Source of the DNA: CAYVBE01 sp964448935
Lineage (GTDB): Bacteria > Planctomycetota > Brocadiia > SM23-32
Reading direction: 5' to 3'
Length of the DNA: 14,462 nucleotides
Assembly: GCA_964448935.1 (NCBI GenBank)
Contig: CAYVBE010000099.1
Span: 1-14,462, forward strand
Shown here piece by piece: positions 6,977 through 14,152 of the stretch. The notes below the pieces were generated by a model. It made no database searches. It was not told the origin of the DNA and saw only the letters and a program-made list of their open reading frames with translations. The stretch's first letter is position 1, and each line of letters starts with the position of its first letter. The position numbers were made by a program, and so were the translations under genes.

Positions 6977-7963
6977 TCAGGCGTGGTTGCGCAGCTTCAA
7001 CTCGGTGGGGTGCGGGTTCAGGTAAGTCTGGTCCTTCAGGTAGGGCTCGTCGTACTTCCGCACGTAGTGACGCAGCAGCGTCACGGGCACCACCAGCGGG
7101 ATATCTCCCCGCCGATACTGCGAGATGATTTCCAGCAGTTCATTCTTTTCGTCGGCCGACAGTTCGTCCCGGAAGTAACCCATCATGTGCATCATAGCGT
7201 TGCCGTTTTTGCCGGGCGTGGCGCGCTCGATCAGCGCCTCCATCAGGAGCTTCTCGTAGCGGGTGAAGATTTCCTCCTCATCGGTCGAATCCTGCCGGGC
7301 GACCAGGCGGCCCATGGTCTTCAGCTTCTCGGGGTGGTGCGCCATAAGCTGCATCTTCTGCGCGGCGTGGAACTCCACCAGCGCGCCCACGCCGCCGTCG
7401 TTTTTCACCTGTCGGCGGTAGCGCTCCAGGCAGAAGATGCGCTCGATGAAATTCTCCCGCAGGTCGGGGTCGTGCAGGCGTCCGTCGTCCTCGACCGGCA
7501 GCAGGGGAAAGTGATCCATGAACTCGCGGGCGAACAGGCCGACGCCCACCTTGTGGGGCACGCCGTTCTCGTCGTACACCTTGATGCGCGTCATGCCGGA
7601 ACTGGGCGAGCGGCTCTTGAAGACGAAACCGCAGAGGTCCTCGTCCTCCAGTTCCCGCACGCGGCGCCGCGCGTACTCCAGCATCTGGTCGGTCAGGTCC
7701 TTGTCGGTCCGCACCGCGACCAGACGTGGCTCGTCGGGGTCGCCCTCCAGGTGCATCGGCTCGCGGGGGACACTCAGGCCGCACTCGACCTCGGGACAGA
7801 CGGGCACCCATTCCACGTATCGGCCCAGCGTGTCCCGCAGGAAACGATCGAGCTTATGTTGTCCGTCGTAGCGCACGTTCTCACCCAGCAGGCAGGTGCT
7901 GATGCCGAGGCGCGGGCGTTTCTGCTGCCAGGTGTCCTCGGAGTCCTGAATCACTTTTTCCAC
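6977..7963 (-). CDS. DUF523 and DUF1722 (YbgA-type) fusion protein
   Basis: This is a 328-residue fusion of two conserved domains, an architecture found in many bacteria. The N-terminal DUF523 part (about residues 18-165) has GISTCLLGENVRYDG with Cys24, VPVCPEVECGL with Cys56, and GFVFKSRSPSSGM around 112-124. The C-terminal DUF1722/YbgA part (about 190-315) has the helix LVEFHAAQKMQLMAHHPEKL. Single-domain DUF523 proteins include the thiouracil desulfidase TudS, which holds a 4Fe-4S cluster on three cysteines; YbgA is linked by neighbourhood to photolyase in E. coli. The function of the fusion is not established. From memory, the third cysteine lies in SPSCG; here that position is Ser122. 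Translation starts with GTG at 7963, with AAAGG about 8 nt upstream. A perfect TATAAT lies just upstream, and the membrane protein gene follows after 26 nt. Confidence 0.88.
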   Translation of the reverse strand: MEKVIQDSEDTWQQKRPRLGISTCLLGENVRYDGQHKLDRFLRDTLGRYVEWVPVCPEVECGLSVPREPMHLEGDPDEPRLVAVRTDKDLTDQMLEYARRRVRELEDEDLCGFVFKSRSPSSGMTRIKVYDENGVPHKVGVGLFAREFMDHFPLLPVEDDGRLHDPDLRENFIERIFCLERYRRQVKNDGGVGALVEFHAAQKMQLMAHHPEKLKTMGRLVARQDSTDEEEIFTRYEKLLMEALIERATPGKNGNAMMHMMGYFRDELSADEKNELLEIISQYRRGDIPLVVPVTLLRHYVRKYDEPYLKDQTYLNPHPTELKLRNHA

Positions 7964-7998
7964 GGGTGTGCCTTTCCCTCAGTCAGTGATGGTCGTTC

Positions 7999-8027
7999 AT
8001 TATAGGCCGTGCGCCCTGCGGCGGAAA
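7999..8027 (-). promoter_or_regulatory. Promoter for the DUF523-DUF1722 / membrane protein pair
   Basis: On the minus strand a perfect TATAAT (8004-7999) is preceded after 17 nt by TTTCCG (8027-8022), a weak -35 box. The predicted start of transcription is near 7992, giving a leader of about 28 nt before the GTG start. The -10 element stands out strongly against the GC-rich background. Confidence 0.55.
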
Positions 8028-8066
8028 CGGTGTAGTGCCCGAAACCGCGAAATCTCCTCCGCGCAC

Positions 8067-8094
8067 TTGCAAGGGGCGCTCCAGGAATTAGGAT
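8067..8094 (+). promoter_or_regulatory. Candidate promoter for the flavin reductase-like / sulfatase pair
   Basis: TTGCAA (8067-8072) and TAGGAT (8089-8094) are separated by 16 nt, a moderate sigma70-type match. Transcription would start near 8101, about 47 nt before the ATG at 8148. It is divergent from the DUF523 promoter about 60 bp away. Confidence 0.35.
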
Positions 8095-8147
8095 TGGGGG
8101 TTCGGGTAACCATTCGCGCGGATTCGCCGTTGGTTCCGGAGGATGCC

Positions 8148-8675
8148 ATGCAGATCAAGATGCCGTATTCCGATGCCATCACGCGCAAATACCCCGAGGC
8201 GGTGGTGATTGCACTGGCCCGCGAGGAAAGCGGCAAGTGCAACCCCATCACGCTGGGATGGTCCATGATCACCTCCATCGAGCCGCCCATGATGGCCATC
8301 TCCATAGGCCATACGCGGTACTCGCACGAGGTGATCCGGCGGGCGGGCGAGTTCGTGATCGCCTTCCCGAGCGCGGCCATGGCCGAGGATGCGCTGTTCT
8401 TCGGCACGCATTCTGGGCGGCAGATGGATAAGTTGGCGGAACGCGCCGCGCCGACCAGCCCGGCGGCGGAGGTTGACTGTGTGCTGCTGGCCGATGCGGT
8501 GGCGAACTTCGAGTGTGTGTTGGACGGGCAGCTCGACACGGGCGACCACACCGTCTTCAGCGGCCGAGTAGTGGCCGCCCACGCCAACGAGGACGACTCC
8601 CTGGGCAGGCTCTACACCCTCGCGCAGGGCTACGAGATGGGCGGCGTTGAGACAAAACCTTCGACGGAGGACTGA
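8148..8675 (+). CDS. Flavin reductase-like protein (FMN-binding split barrel)
   Basis: This 175-residue protein resembles the flavin reductase-like split-barrel family, which binds FMN and often acts as NAD(P)H:flavin oxidoreductase. The recognisable core is CNPITLGWSMITSIEPPMMA, then SIGHTRYSHEVIRRAGEFVI, matching the family pattern of a small-residue-rich flavin-binding strand followed by PP and the RYSHE/LI helix. The length is typical for a single-domain member. ATG 8148 is chosen because GGAGG (8138-8142) lies 5 nt upstream and the preceding in-frame residues look like untranslated leader. The stop is one base before the sulfatase GTG start, so the two are probably translated together. 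The electron donor and acceptor cannot be read from sequence, and many family members have no known physiological role. Confidence 0.85.
   Translation: MQIKMPYSDAITRKYPEAVVIALAREESGKCNPITLGWSMITSIEPPMMAISIGHTRYSHEVIRRAGEFVIAFPSAAMAEDALFFGTHSGRQMDKLAERAAPTSPAAEVDCVLLADAVANFECVLDGQLDTGDHTVFSGRVVAAHANEDDSLGRLYTLAQGYEMGGVETKPSTED
8666..8670 (+). promoter_or_regulatory. Ribosome binding site deciding the sulfatase GTG start
   Basis: GGAGG lies inside the last codons of the flavin reductase-like gene and 6 nt before GTG 8677. It fixes the sulfatase start at this GTG, giving an N-terminus MDRPNILYLHS that matches the family. The in-frame ATG at 8647 has no comparable site. Confidence 0.75.
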
Positions 8676-8676
8676 C

Positions 8677-9993
8677 GTGGACAGACCCAACATACTGTAC
8701 CTGCACTCGCACGACACCGGCCGATACATCCAGCCATACGGCTACAAAATCCCGACCCCCAACCTGCAGCGGCTGGCGGAGGAGGGGGTGCTGTTCCGGC
8801 AGACGTTCTGCGCCAACCCCACCTGCTCGGCCAGCCGGGCCAGCCTGCTGACCGGCCGATGGCCGCACAACAACGGCATGACCGGCCTGGCGCACCGCGG
8901 CTGGAGCCTGAACGACTACGGGCAGCATGTTATCCACACGTTGCACGAATGCGGCTACTACTCCGCGCTCTGCGGTGTGCAGCACGTCGCCTCGCACCGG
9001 GAGCCGGGCGGCAAGAAGGTGATCGGCTACGACGACATCGTGGGCGAGAGCACCGATCACGAGGGTGAGACCTCGGAGATGGCCGCCGAGTTCCTTCACG
9101 ATGGACTGGAGGAGCCGTTTTTCTTCTCGGTCGGCTTCAGCGACACACACCGCACCTTCCGCGATCCGGGGCCCGAGGAGGACCCGCGTTACACCAGGCC
9201 GCCCGAGCCCATCCCCGACACGCCCGAGACACGGACGGACATGGCGGGCTTCATCGCCGAGGCCCGCGTGCTGGATGCCAAGATGGGGCGCGTGCTGGAC
9301 GCGCTGGACGAGACCGGCCTGGCCGAGAACACACTGGTCATCTGCACCACCGACCACGGCATCGCCTTCCCCCGGATGAAGTGCAACCTCTACGAGGGCG
9401 GTATCGGCGTCATGCTGATGATGCGCGGCCCGGGCGGCTTCGAGGGCGGCCGGGTGGTGGACGCGCTGATCTCGCAGGTGGATATCTACCCCACGCTCTG
9501 CGACCTGCTGGAGATGGAGCCGCCGGACTGGCTACAGGGCGTCTCCTTCATGCCCGTCATTCGGGGCGAGGCCGACGAGGTGCGCGAGGAGATCTTCGGC
9601 GAGGTGAACTATCACGCGGCCTACGAGCCGCTGCGGTGCGTGCGCACGAAGCGGTGGAAATACATCCGGCGCTTCGACGACCGCGGTGTGCCCGTATTGC
9701 CCAACTGCGACGACAGCCCCACCAAGCAGCTCTGGATGGAGAACGGGTGGGCGGAAATGCCACTGCCCGCGGAGGAACTGTTCGATATGGTGTTCGACCC
9801 GCACGAGACGAACAACCTGGTGGGCGACCCGAGGGCCGAGGAGGCGCTGGCCGACATGCGAGGGCGGCTGGACCGCTGGATGCACGAGACGGACGATCCG
9901 CTTCTGTCCGGAAAGGTGCCCGGACCCTCCGGCGCGCGGGTGAACGATCCGGACGGGATCAGCCCCAACGAGGAGTGCATCGTGCTGGACTGA
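8677..9993 (+). CDS. Sulfatase, N-sulfoglucosamine sulfohydrolase (SGSH)-like, cytoplasmic
   Basis: This 438-residue protein is a type I sulfatase of the alkaline-phosphatase fold, hydrolysing sulfate esters or sulfamates. The N-terminus NILYLHSHDTG holds Asp13 of the metal site. The formylglycine motif is CSASRASLLTGR, with Cys50 as the residue to be oxidised; it is a C-x-A-S-R form rather than the common C-x-P-S-R. The second metal-site cluster is TTDHG (Asp226, His227), with Lys235 shortly after. The C-terminal part has the usual RWKYIRRF strand and ELFDMVFDPHETNNL. The overall pattern, including the HNNGM segment after the active site, resembles heparan N-sulfatase-like members, so a sulfamidase is plausible. 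No signal peptide is present, so it should act in the cytoplasm on imported sugars. No maturase is in the window. Its GTG start follows the flavin reductase-like stop by one base. Confidence 0.92.
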   Translation: MDRPNILYLHSHDTGRYIQPYGYKIPTPNLQRLAEEGVLFRQTFCANPTCSASRASLLTGRWPHNNGMTGLAHRGWSLNDYGQHVIHTLHECGYYSALCGVQHVASHREPGGKKVIGYDDIVGESTDHEGETSEMAAEFLHDGLEEPFFFSVGFSDTHRTFRDPGPEEDPRYTRPPEPIPDTPETRTDMAGFIAEARVLDAKMGRVLDALDETGLAENTLVICTTDHGIAFPRMKCNLYEGGIGVMLMMRGPGGFEGGRVVDALISQVDIYPTLCDLLEMEPPDWLQGVSFMPVIRGEADEVREEIFGEVNYHAAYEPLRCVRTKRWKYIRRFDDRGVPVLPNCDDSPTKQLWMENGWAEMPLPAEELFDMVFDPHETNNLVGDPRAEEALADMRGRLDRWMHETDDPLLSGKVPGPSGARVNDPDGISPNEECIVLD

Positions 9994-10019
9994 CGGCTGA
10001 AGCACCCCGGGCTCAGCCG
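9994..10019. terminator. Hairpin between convergent sulfatase and heparinase-like genes
   Basis: CGGCTGA (9994-10000) and TCAGCCG (10013-10019) form a perfect 7-bp stem with a 12-nt loop, starting immediately after the sulfatase stop. It lies in the 54-nt gap between two converging genes, where a shared terminator is expected. No clear T-run follows on either strand, so termination efficiency is doubtful. Confidence 0.4.
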
Positions 10020-10047
10020 CCGACGTGCAGTTTGCTTTGACCGCGCC

Positions 10048-12033
10048 TCACCGGAAATGGCGTAGCGTGCGTGCCTGCGGCGAGGGCAGGCGGGCGGTGC
10101 TCTTTCCGTTGACGCTCGTCACGACCGGGCCGAAGTCGGCCTTGCCGAGAGCTATGGTGTCAGTATCGGAACCGCTCTGCACGGTCAGTATCCCCCGCCC
10201 GTCCAGCGCTACACGGGGGGCGGTGCCGCCGGAGCTCACGGGGTAGAGCACCGTGACAATCAGGTCCTGCTCCCTCGGGGCGCCGGGGACGATCCGCGTC
10301 GTGTGCATGTCCCGGGAGCCCCTTTTCATCTTAATGCTGGTCTGCTCCGCCGAGACCCGCCCATCGCCGGGGGAGGCGACCACGACGTGGAGGTCCACGT
10401 TCGAGCCCTGGACGGTCGCCAGGCGCCGGGCTTGCTCCGCGCGGGAGGGCAGGGCGCTCTGAATCTGCCACTCGAAGCGGGCATTCCCTTCGGCTGCAAG
10501 ATCATCTATGAGCACAATGTACTCGCCGCGCACCATGAGCGCGTGCCGGACGAACCGTTTCAGGCCCGTGTCCGGATAGCAGTCGGACAGGTCGGAGGCC
10601 AGATAGGCGAAGCCGTCGCCGGTGCCGAACCGACGATATCGGCCCCGGACGCCGCGGGGCTGTCCCTGCCCGTTCACCAGCACCGTTGAATGATCCTGCG
10701 TCCGGGAGGCCCCGTAGCCGGGGTCGCTGACGAACCTCTCGCCCTCTGCCACAAGAACAAAGGTCCCGAGGTCCTTATTGGTGTGACCTTTATCCCTCGT
10801 CCACCCGCCGTTGTAGACGAACCAGAGTCCGGGCGACTGGAAAATGGCGTGGCCCGCCCCGCGGAACAGCACGGCGTTCTGGAGCGGCGGCTTCCGGCCG
10901 GCGGGCGGCGCGCCGCGCCGCCACAGGAAGTAGAAGGGAGAGACGCCCGCCCAGTAGAAGGCGCTCCCGCCGTTGTCGGCACCCCAGAGCAGGAATGGGT
11001 CGCCGCCCGGCACGCGGGATTCGAACAGAGCGCACAGGACGCTGTTCGGTCCGCCTTGCCAGCGGCGATGATCCTCCCCGTAGATCCCGGCGAATGTGTC
11101 CTCATTCATGTCGTTGAAGTTGGCGTAGCGCATGTCCGGCCCCTGCATGTAGATGTCCCAGTAGCCGGCCAGCTTGCTCGTGTAGGTCTGCAACAGCCCG
11201 TGGTCGCCTCCGAGACTGTGCGAGGCTGCAGTCGCCAGGTAGTTGCCGAACGTCACTCCGTAGCGCCAGTACATGACGCCCTCGTGGCCCCCGCCGTCCT
11301 GCAGTATGACCGTGCGAAGGAACTTCTGCGTATGCTGCAAGGCCAGGTTGGCGGCGCGCGCCGCCTCGGGCGATTCGTGGTAGAGCGCCAGCGCGGCCAG
11401 CCCGCAGCCTCCGTGGCAGACGCCGCACCAGTTGTTAACGGGGTTGTCCACCCACCAGTCGTTGTGCTCCACGACGGAACTCAGGTAAACGCGGGTGGAT
11501 TTCTCGAGTATAGCCTGACCGATGGCCCGGCGCTCGTCGGGCGTCATCACGTCGTAGCACCAGTCCCAGACCAGTGCCGCCGCAGCGCTCAGCTCCGCCG
11601 TGTTCAGATCGGCGCCCTTGTTCCAGTGCACCGGGTTGTGCCAGCGTTCGGACTGGAGAAGGGCCACCAGTTCCGCCTTTGCCCGCAGGCCGTACTGCCT
11701 CTCACCGGTTATGACGTAGGCGAAGGCCGTCGTCCCCGCCACGCCGAGCGAATCCCTGGAGTCGTTCATCACCCGGCCGGGTGACGGCACAGGGCGTTTC
11801 AGACAGCGGTCGGCGTGGGCCAGAAAGCGCTCCCAGCGGCCGGCGAACGGCTCACTCTCCATCCGCGCGCGCAACGCAGGGATGTCACTTCTGGAGAAGT
11901 AGAGATAGGGGTGCGACGGCGCACCGGCCGCTGCGGGTGCCTGCCAGGGCAGGAGCAACGCCGCCCACAGAAGCAGGAGCAACGCTGGGCACGGGGCTCG
12001 TCGCCTCACGTCGGGCCTGTTGTGTCGTTGCAC
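10048..12033 (-). CDS. Secreted heparinase II/III-like protein
   Basis: This 661-residue protein has the layout of heparinase II/III-type polysaccharide lyases: an N-terminal alpha/alpha toroid and a C-terminal beta-sandwich. A positively charged start and the hydrophobic run ALLLLLWAALLLPW (about 17-30), then AAAGA, form a signal peptide with likely cleavage near residue 36-38. The toroid shows VNNWCGVCHGG (Asn200, Asn201, Trp202) and GGHEGVMYWRYG (248-259), whose Tyr255 or Tyr258 may be catalytic by analogy with the family. The beta domain shows GHTNKDLGTFVL, VSDPGYG, HSTVLVNGQG and GEYIVLIDDL. The start is GTG 12033, fixed by GGAGG at 12040-12044 with a 6-nt spacer; an open frame continues upstream, but without a signal peptide at its front. 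Substrate is unknown: heparinoids, alginate-like or other uronic-acid glycans are possible. It is divergent from the ABC exporter gene. Confidence 0.87.
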   Translation of the reverse strand: MQRHNRPDVRRRAPCPALLLLLWAALLLPWQAPAAAGAPSHPYLYFSRSDIPALRARMESEPFAGRWERFLAHADRCLKRPVPSPGRVMNDSRDSLGVAGTTAFAYVITGERQYGLRAKAELVALLQSERWHNPVHWNKGADLNTAELSAAAALVWDWCYDVMTPDERRAIGQAILEKSTRVYLSSVVEHNDWWVDNPVNNWCGVCHGGCGLAALALYHESPEAARAANLALQHTQKFLRTVILQDGGGHEGVMYWRYGVTFGNYLATAASHSLGGDHGLLQTYTSKLAGYWDIYMQGPDMRYANFNDMNEDTFAGIYGEDHRRWQGGPNSVLCALFESRVPGGDPFLLWGADNGGSAFYWAGVSPFYFLWRRGAPPAGRKPPLQNAVLFRGAGHAIFQSPGLWFVYNGGWTRDKGHTNKDLGTFVLVAEGERFVSDPGYGASRTQDHSTVLVNGQGQPRGVRGRYRRFGTGDGFAYLASDLSDCYPDTGLKRFVRHALMVRGEYIVLIDDLAAEGNARFEWQIQSALPSRAEQARRLATVQGSNVDLHVVVASPGDGRVSAEQTSIKMKRGSRDMHTTRIVPGAPREQDLIVTVLYPVSSGGTAPRVALDGRGILTVQSGSDTDTIALGKADFGPVVTSVNGKSTARLPSPQARTLRHFR

Positions 12034-12039
12034 AGTTCG

Positions 12040-12044
12040 CCTCC
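12040..12044 (-). promoter_or_regulatory. Ribosome binding site deciding the heparinase-like GTG start
   Basis: On the minus strand GGAGG stands 6 nt before GTG 12033. Starting here puts the hydrophobic signal sequence about 16 residues from the N-terminus, as expected, whereas any start further upstream would bury it. Confidence 0.75.
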
Positions 12045-12151
12045 GAAAGGAATAGTAACATGGCGAGGGGGCGTCCGGCCTCGCGACCCGCACGGGCTTC
12101 TCTCTCTGCGCATGCATCCCCGGATTGTCCGCGGCGTGCGGGGACTCACAG

Positions 12152-12180
12152 ACGATACCCGTGTCCTGGGGCCGTGTCAA
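12152..12180 (-). promoter_or_regulatory. Sigma70-type promoter for the heparinase-like gene
   Basis: On the minus strand a perfect TTGACA (12180-12175) is followed after exactly 17 nt by TATCGT (12157-12152). Transcription should start near 12145, giving a leader of about 110 nt. Confidence 0.6.
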
Positions 12181-12204
12181 ACCGCGGAGTCCGACCAACC
12201 GACA

Positions 12205-12232
12205 TTGACGCTGCCGAGCGCCGTGCTATAGT
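12205..12232 (+). promoter_or_regulatory. Sigma70-type promoter for the ABC exporter gene
   Basis: TTGACG (12205-12210) and TATAGT (12227-12232) are separated by 16 nt, with an extended -10 TGC directly before TATAGT. Transcription should start near 12239, leaving a leader of about 118 nt before ATG 12357. Confidence 0.6.
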
Positions 12233-12356
12233 GTGGTGCGTACCATTTGAATGCGAGCAGTCGGGAGAGGATACGCCTGACACGGCAACGCGGCAGGCAC
12301 GGGGTATGGGAGCAGACAGCTTCATGCCTTTCTCTCCCCACAGCAGGGGAACATCT

Positions 12357-14108
12357 ATGTGGCAGATACTGAAGAGATTCGCGCGGACCTACGTGGCTCC
12401 GCGGAAGCGCAAGTTTGTCCTCGTCCAGGTCATGCACGCGGTGGCCGTGGGGCTGATGCTGCTGATCCCGTGGTTGATCAGGAACGTGATAGACGTCGCC
12501 ATCCCTGCGGGTGATTACAGAGGCCTTGCGTGGCTGGCCGGGGCAATCCTGGGCGTCACACTGGCCTGGGCCGTCGTGCAGGGGTTGAAGGAATACTGGG
12601 GCCACGAGGTGGCGCAGCGCATGACCGCCCGCCTGCGGAACGACCTGTACGGGCACCTGCAGAAGCTCTCCATGTCCTTCCATGAGCAGAAGAAGACCGG
12701 CGAACTTCTGTCGCGTCTCGTGGACGACATCAACGTGATCGAGGAGTTCACGCACCACGGGCCGGAGACGGTTATCATCGGCATTGTCTCCGTGCTCGGC
12801 ACGGGGATCATCCTGTTTGCGTGGGAGTGGCGGCTGGCCGCCGTCGGGCTGGCCGTCACACCGTTCCTGATCCTCTACGCCCATCTGCGGGTGGGAAACA
12901 TGCTGAACAGGTTCCGAAAGGTGCGCCGGCAGAAGGCATGGCTTTCCGACGTGTTGGAGGAGAACCTGGCCGGCATCAAGGTGATCCAGGCGTTCGTGGG
13001 GGAGGACAGGGAAGCGGACGCGGTTGAGCGCGCAAACGAGGAGCACTACGCCGCTCGGATGGGTGCCATTCGCTACATAGCAACCCTTTTTCCGGGCGCC
13101 GTCATCCTGAACAACCTGGGAATCGCCGCCCTGGTGCTCTACGGCGGCCACCTGGCGATACAGGGTGACATAAAGGCGGGCGCGTTCATTGCGTTCATCA
13201 TGTACGTGCGCAACTTCTTCCATCCCATCCTCCGGATGATCATGATGATCGAGGGGGCGGGGCGGTTCTTCGCCGGTATCGAGCGGTTCTTCCAGTACAT
13301 GGACATCGAGCCGGACATCAAGGACCGCGCGAAGGCCGTGGAGCCGGAGGAGGTCACGGGTGAGGTCAAGTTCGAGGACGTACACTTCTCCTACGAGCAC
13401 GAGCCGGTGCTGCGAGGAATATCGCTGACGGCGCAGCCCGGGCAGATGGTGGCGCTCGTAGGCCCCAGCGGCGCCGGTAAGACCACGATCACGCGCCTGA
13501 TTCCACGGTTCTACGACCCCCAGGAGGGCGCCGTGCTGCTGGACGGCCGGGACGTGCGGGACCTGCGGCTCCGGGGCCTGCGCGCCCAGATCGGCATCGT
13601 CATGCAGGACGACTTTCTGTTCAGCGGAACCGTGGCCGAGAACATCGCGTACGCACGCCCCGACGCCTCGGAGGAGGAGGTTATGGCGGCGGCGCTGCAC
13701 GCCAACGCGGCGCCGTTCATCCGCGAACTGCCCGACGGTTACGATACGACCATCGGCAAGCGCGGCGTCAAGCTGTCCGAGGGGCAGCGCCAGCGCATCT
13801 CCATCGCCCGCGCGCTGCTGAAGAACCCTCAGATACTGATCCTGGACGAGGCGACCTCCTCGGTGGATTCCGAGACCGAACTGCTGATCCAGGAGGCCAT
13901 AGACAACCTCCGCAGCGGGCGCACCACGTTCGCCATCGCGCACCGGCTCTCCACCATTCTGGAGGCGGACCAGATACTGTTCGTCCAGAACGGACGCATC
14001 ATCGAGCGCGGCACGCACGAGGAGATGATGGCGCTCGACGGCGAATACGCCCGTTTCTACCGCATCCAGTTCGGCGAGATCACGGCCACCTCGGGGCCGT
14101 CCGCCTGA
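12357..14108 (+). CDS. MsbA-like ABC exporter, fused permease and ATPase
   Basis: This 583-residue half-transporter should work as a homodimer in the inner membrane, exporting a lipid, lipid-linked glycan, drug or peptide; the substrate cannot be read from sequence. The N-terminal ABC type-1 membrane domain (about residues 18-305) has six predicted helices. The ATPase domain begins near 335 (VKFEDVHFSYEHEPVL) and is complete: Walker A GPSGAGKTT (369-377), Q-loop in VMQDDFLFSGT, signature LSEGQ (473-477, one change from LSGGQ), Walker B ILILDE with Asp497 and Glu498, and the H-loop His529 in AHRLST. ATG 12357 is chosen because AGGGGA precedes it and WQILKRFARTYVAPRK is a typical exporter N-terminus; the frame stays open far upstream, without family similarity. 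It is transcribed divergently from the heparinase-like gene, and the next gene starts 44 nt after its stop. Confidence 0.95.
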   Translation: MWQILKRFARTYVAPRKRKFVLVQVMHAVAVGLMLLIPWLIRNVIDVAIPAGDYRGLAWLAGAILGVTLAWAVVQGLKEYWGHEVAQRMTARLRNDLYGHLQKLSMSFHEQKKTGELLSRLVDDINVIEEFTHHGPETVIIGIVSVLGTGIILFAWEWRLAAVGLAVTPFLILYAHLRVGNMLNRFRKVRRQKAWLSDVLEENLAGIKVIQAFVGEDREADAVERANEEHYAARMGAIRYIATLFPGAVILNNLGIAALVLYGGHLAIQGDIKAGAFIAFIMYVRNFFHPILRMIMMIEGAGRFFAGIERFFQYMDIEPDIKDRAKAVEPEEVTGEVKFEDVHFSYEHEPVLRGISLTAQPGQMVALVGPSGAGKTTITRLIPRFYDPQEGAVLLDGRDVRDLRLRGLRAQIGIVMQDDFLFSGTVAENIAYARPDASEEEVMAAALHANAAPFIRELPDGYDTTIGKRGVKLSEGQRQRISIARALLKNPQILILDEATSSVDSETELLIQEAIDNLRSGRTTFAIAHRLSTILEADQILFVQNGRIIERGTHEEMMALDGEYARFYRIQFGEITATSGPSA

Positions 14109-14152
14109 ACGCGCGCCTTCGAGTCTTGACGAGATAACGGAAGGAAAAGCAA

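Larger units (their letters stand above)
12034..12356. other. 323-nt divergent intergenic region between heparinase-like and ABC exporter genes
   Basis: This region holds two back-to-back promoters, described separately, and leaders of about 110-120 nt on each side. A nine-codon open frame begins at ATG 12251 in the exporter leader, but it has no Shine-Dalgarno and I do not call it. Two small dyads, CGGATTGTCCG (12121-12131) and CGGAGTCCG (12185-12193), could be operator half-sites. I see no tRNA, riboswitch fold or repeat here. Confidence 0.6.

Noticed and set aside
5180..8005. Long plus-strand open frames (5180-6331 and 6881-8005) opposite the guaA-like and DUF523 genes
   Set aside because: They mirror well-supported minus-strand genes and show no family motifs or suitable start sites.
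12251..12280. Nine-codon open frame in the exporter leader, considered as an upstream regulatory ORF
   Set aside because: No ribosome binding site and no meaningful peptide; such frames arise by chance.
11781..12356. Extension of the ABC exporter frame nearly 200 codons upstream
   Set aside because: It runs through the heparinase-like signal peptide region and the promoters, has no similarity to exporters, and the ATG at 12357 has its own Shine-Dalgarno.
12177..14018. 613-codon minus-strand open frame opposite the ABC exporter
   Set aside because: The plus strand carries every ABC ATPase motif in order; the opposite frame is a compositional shadow.
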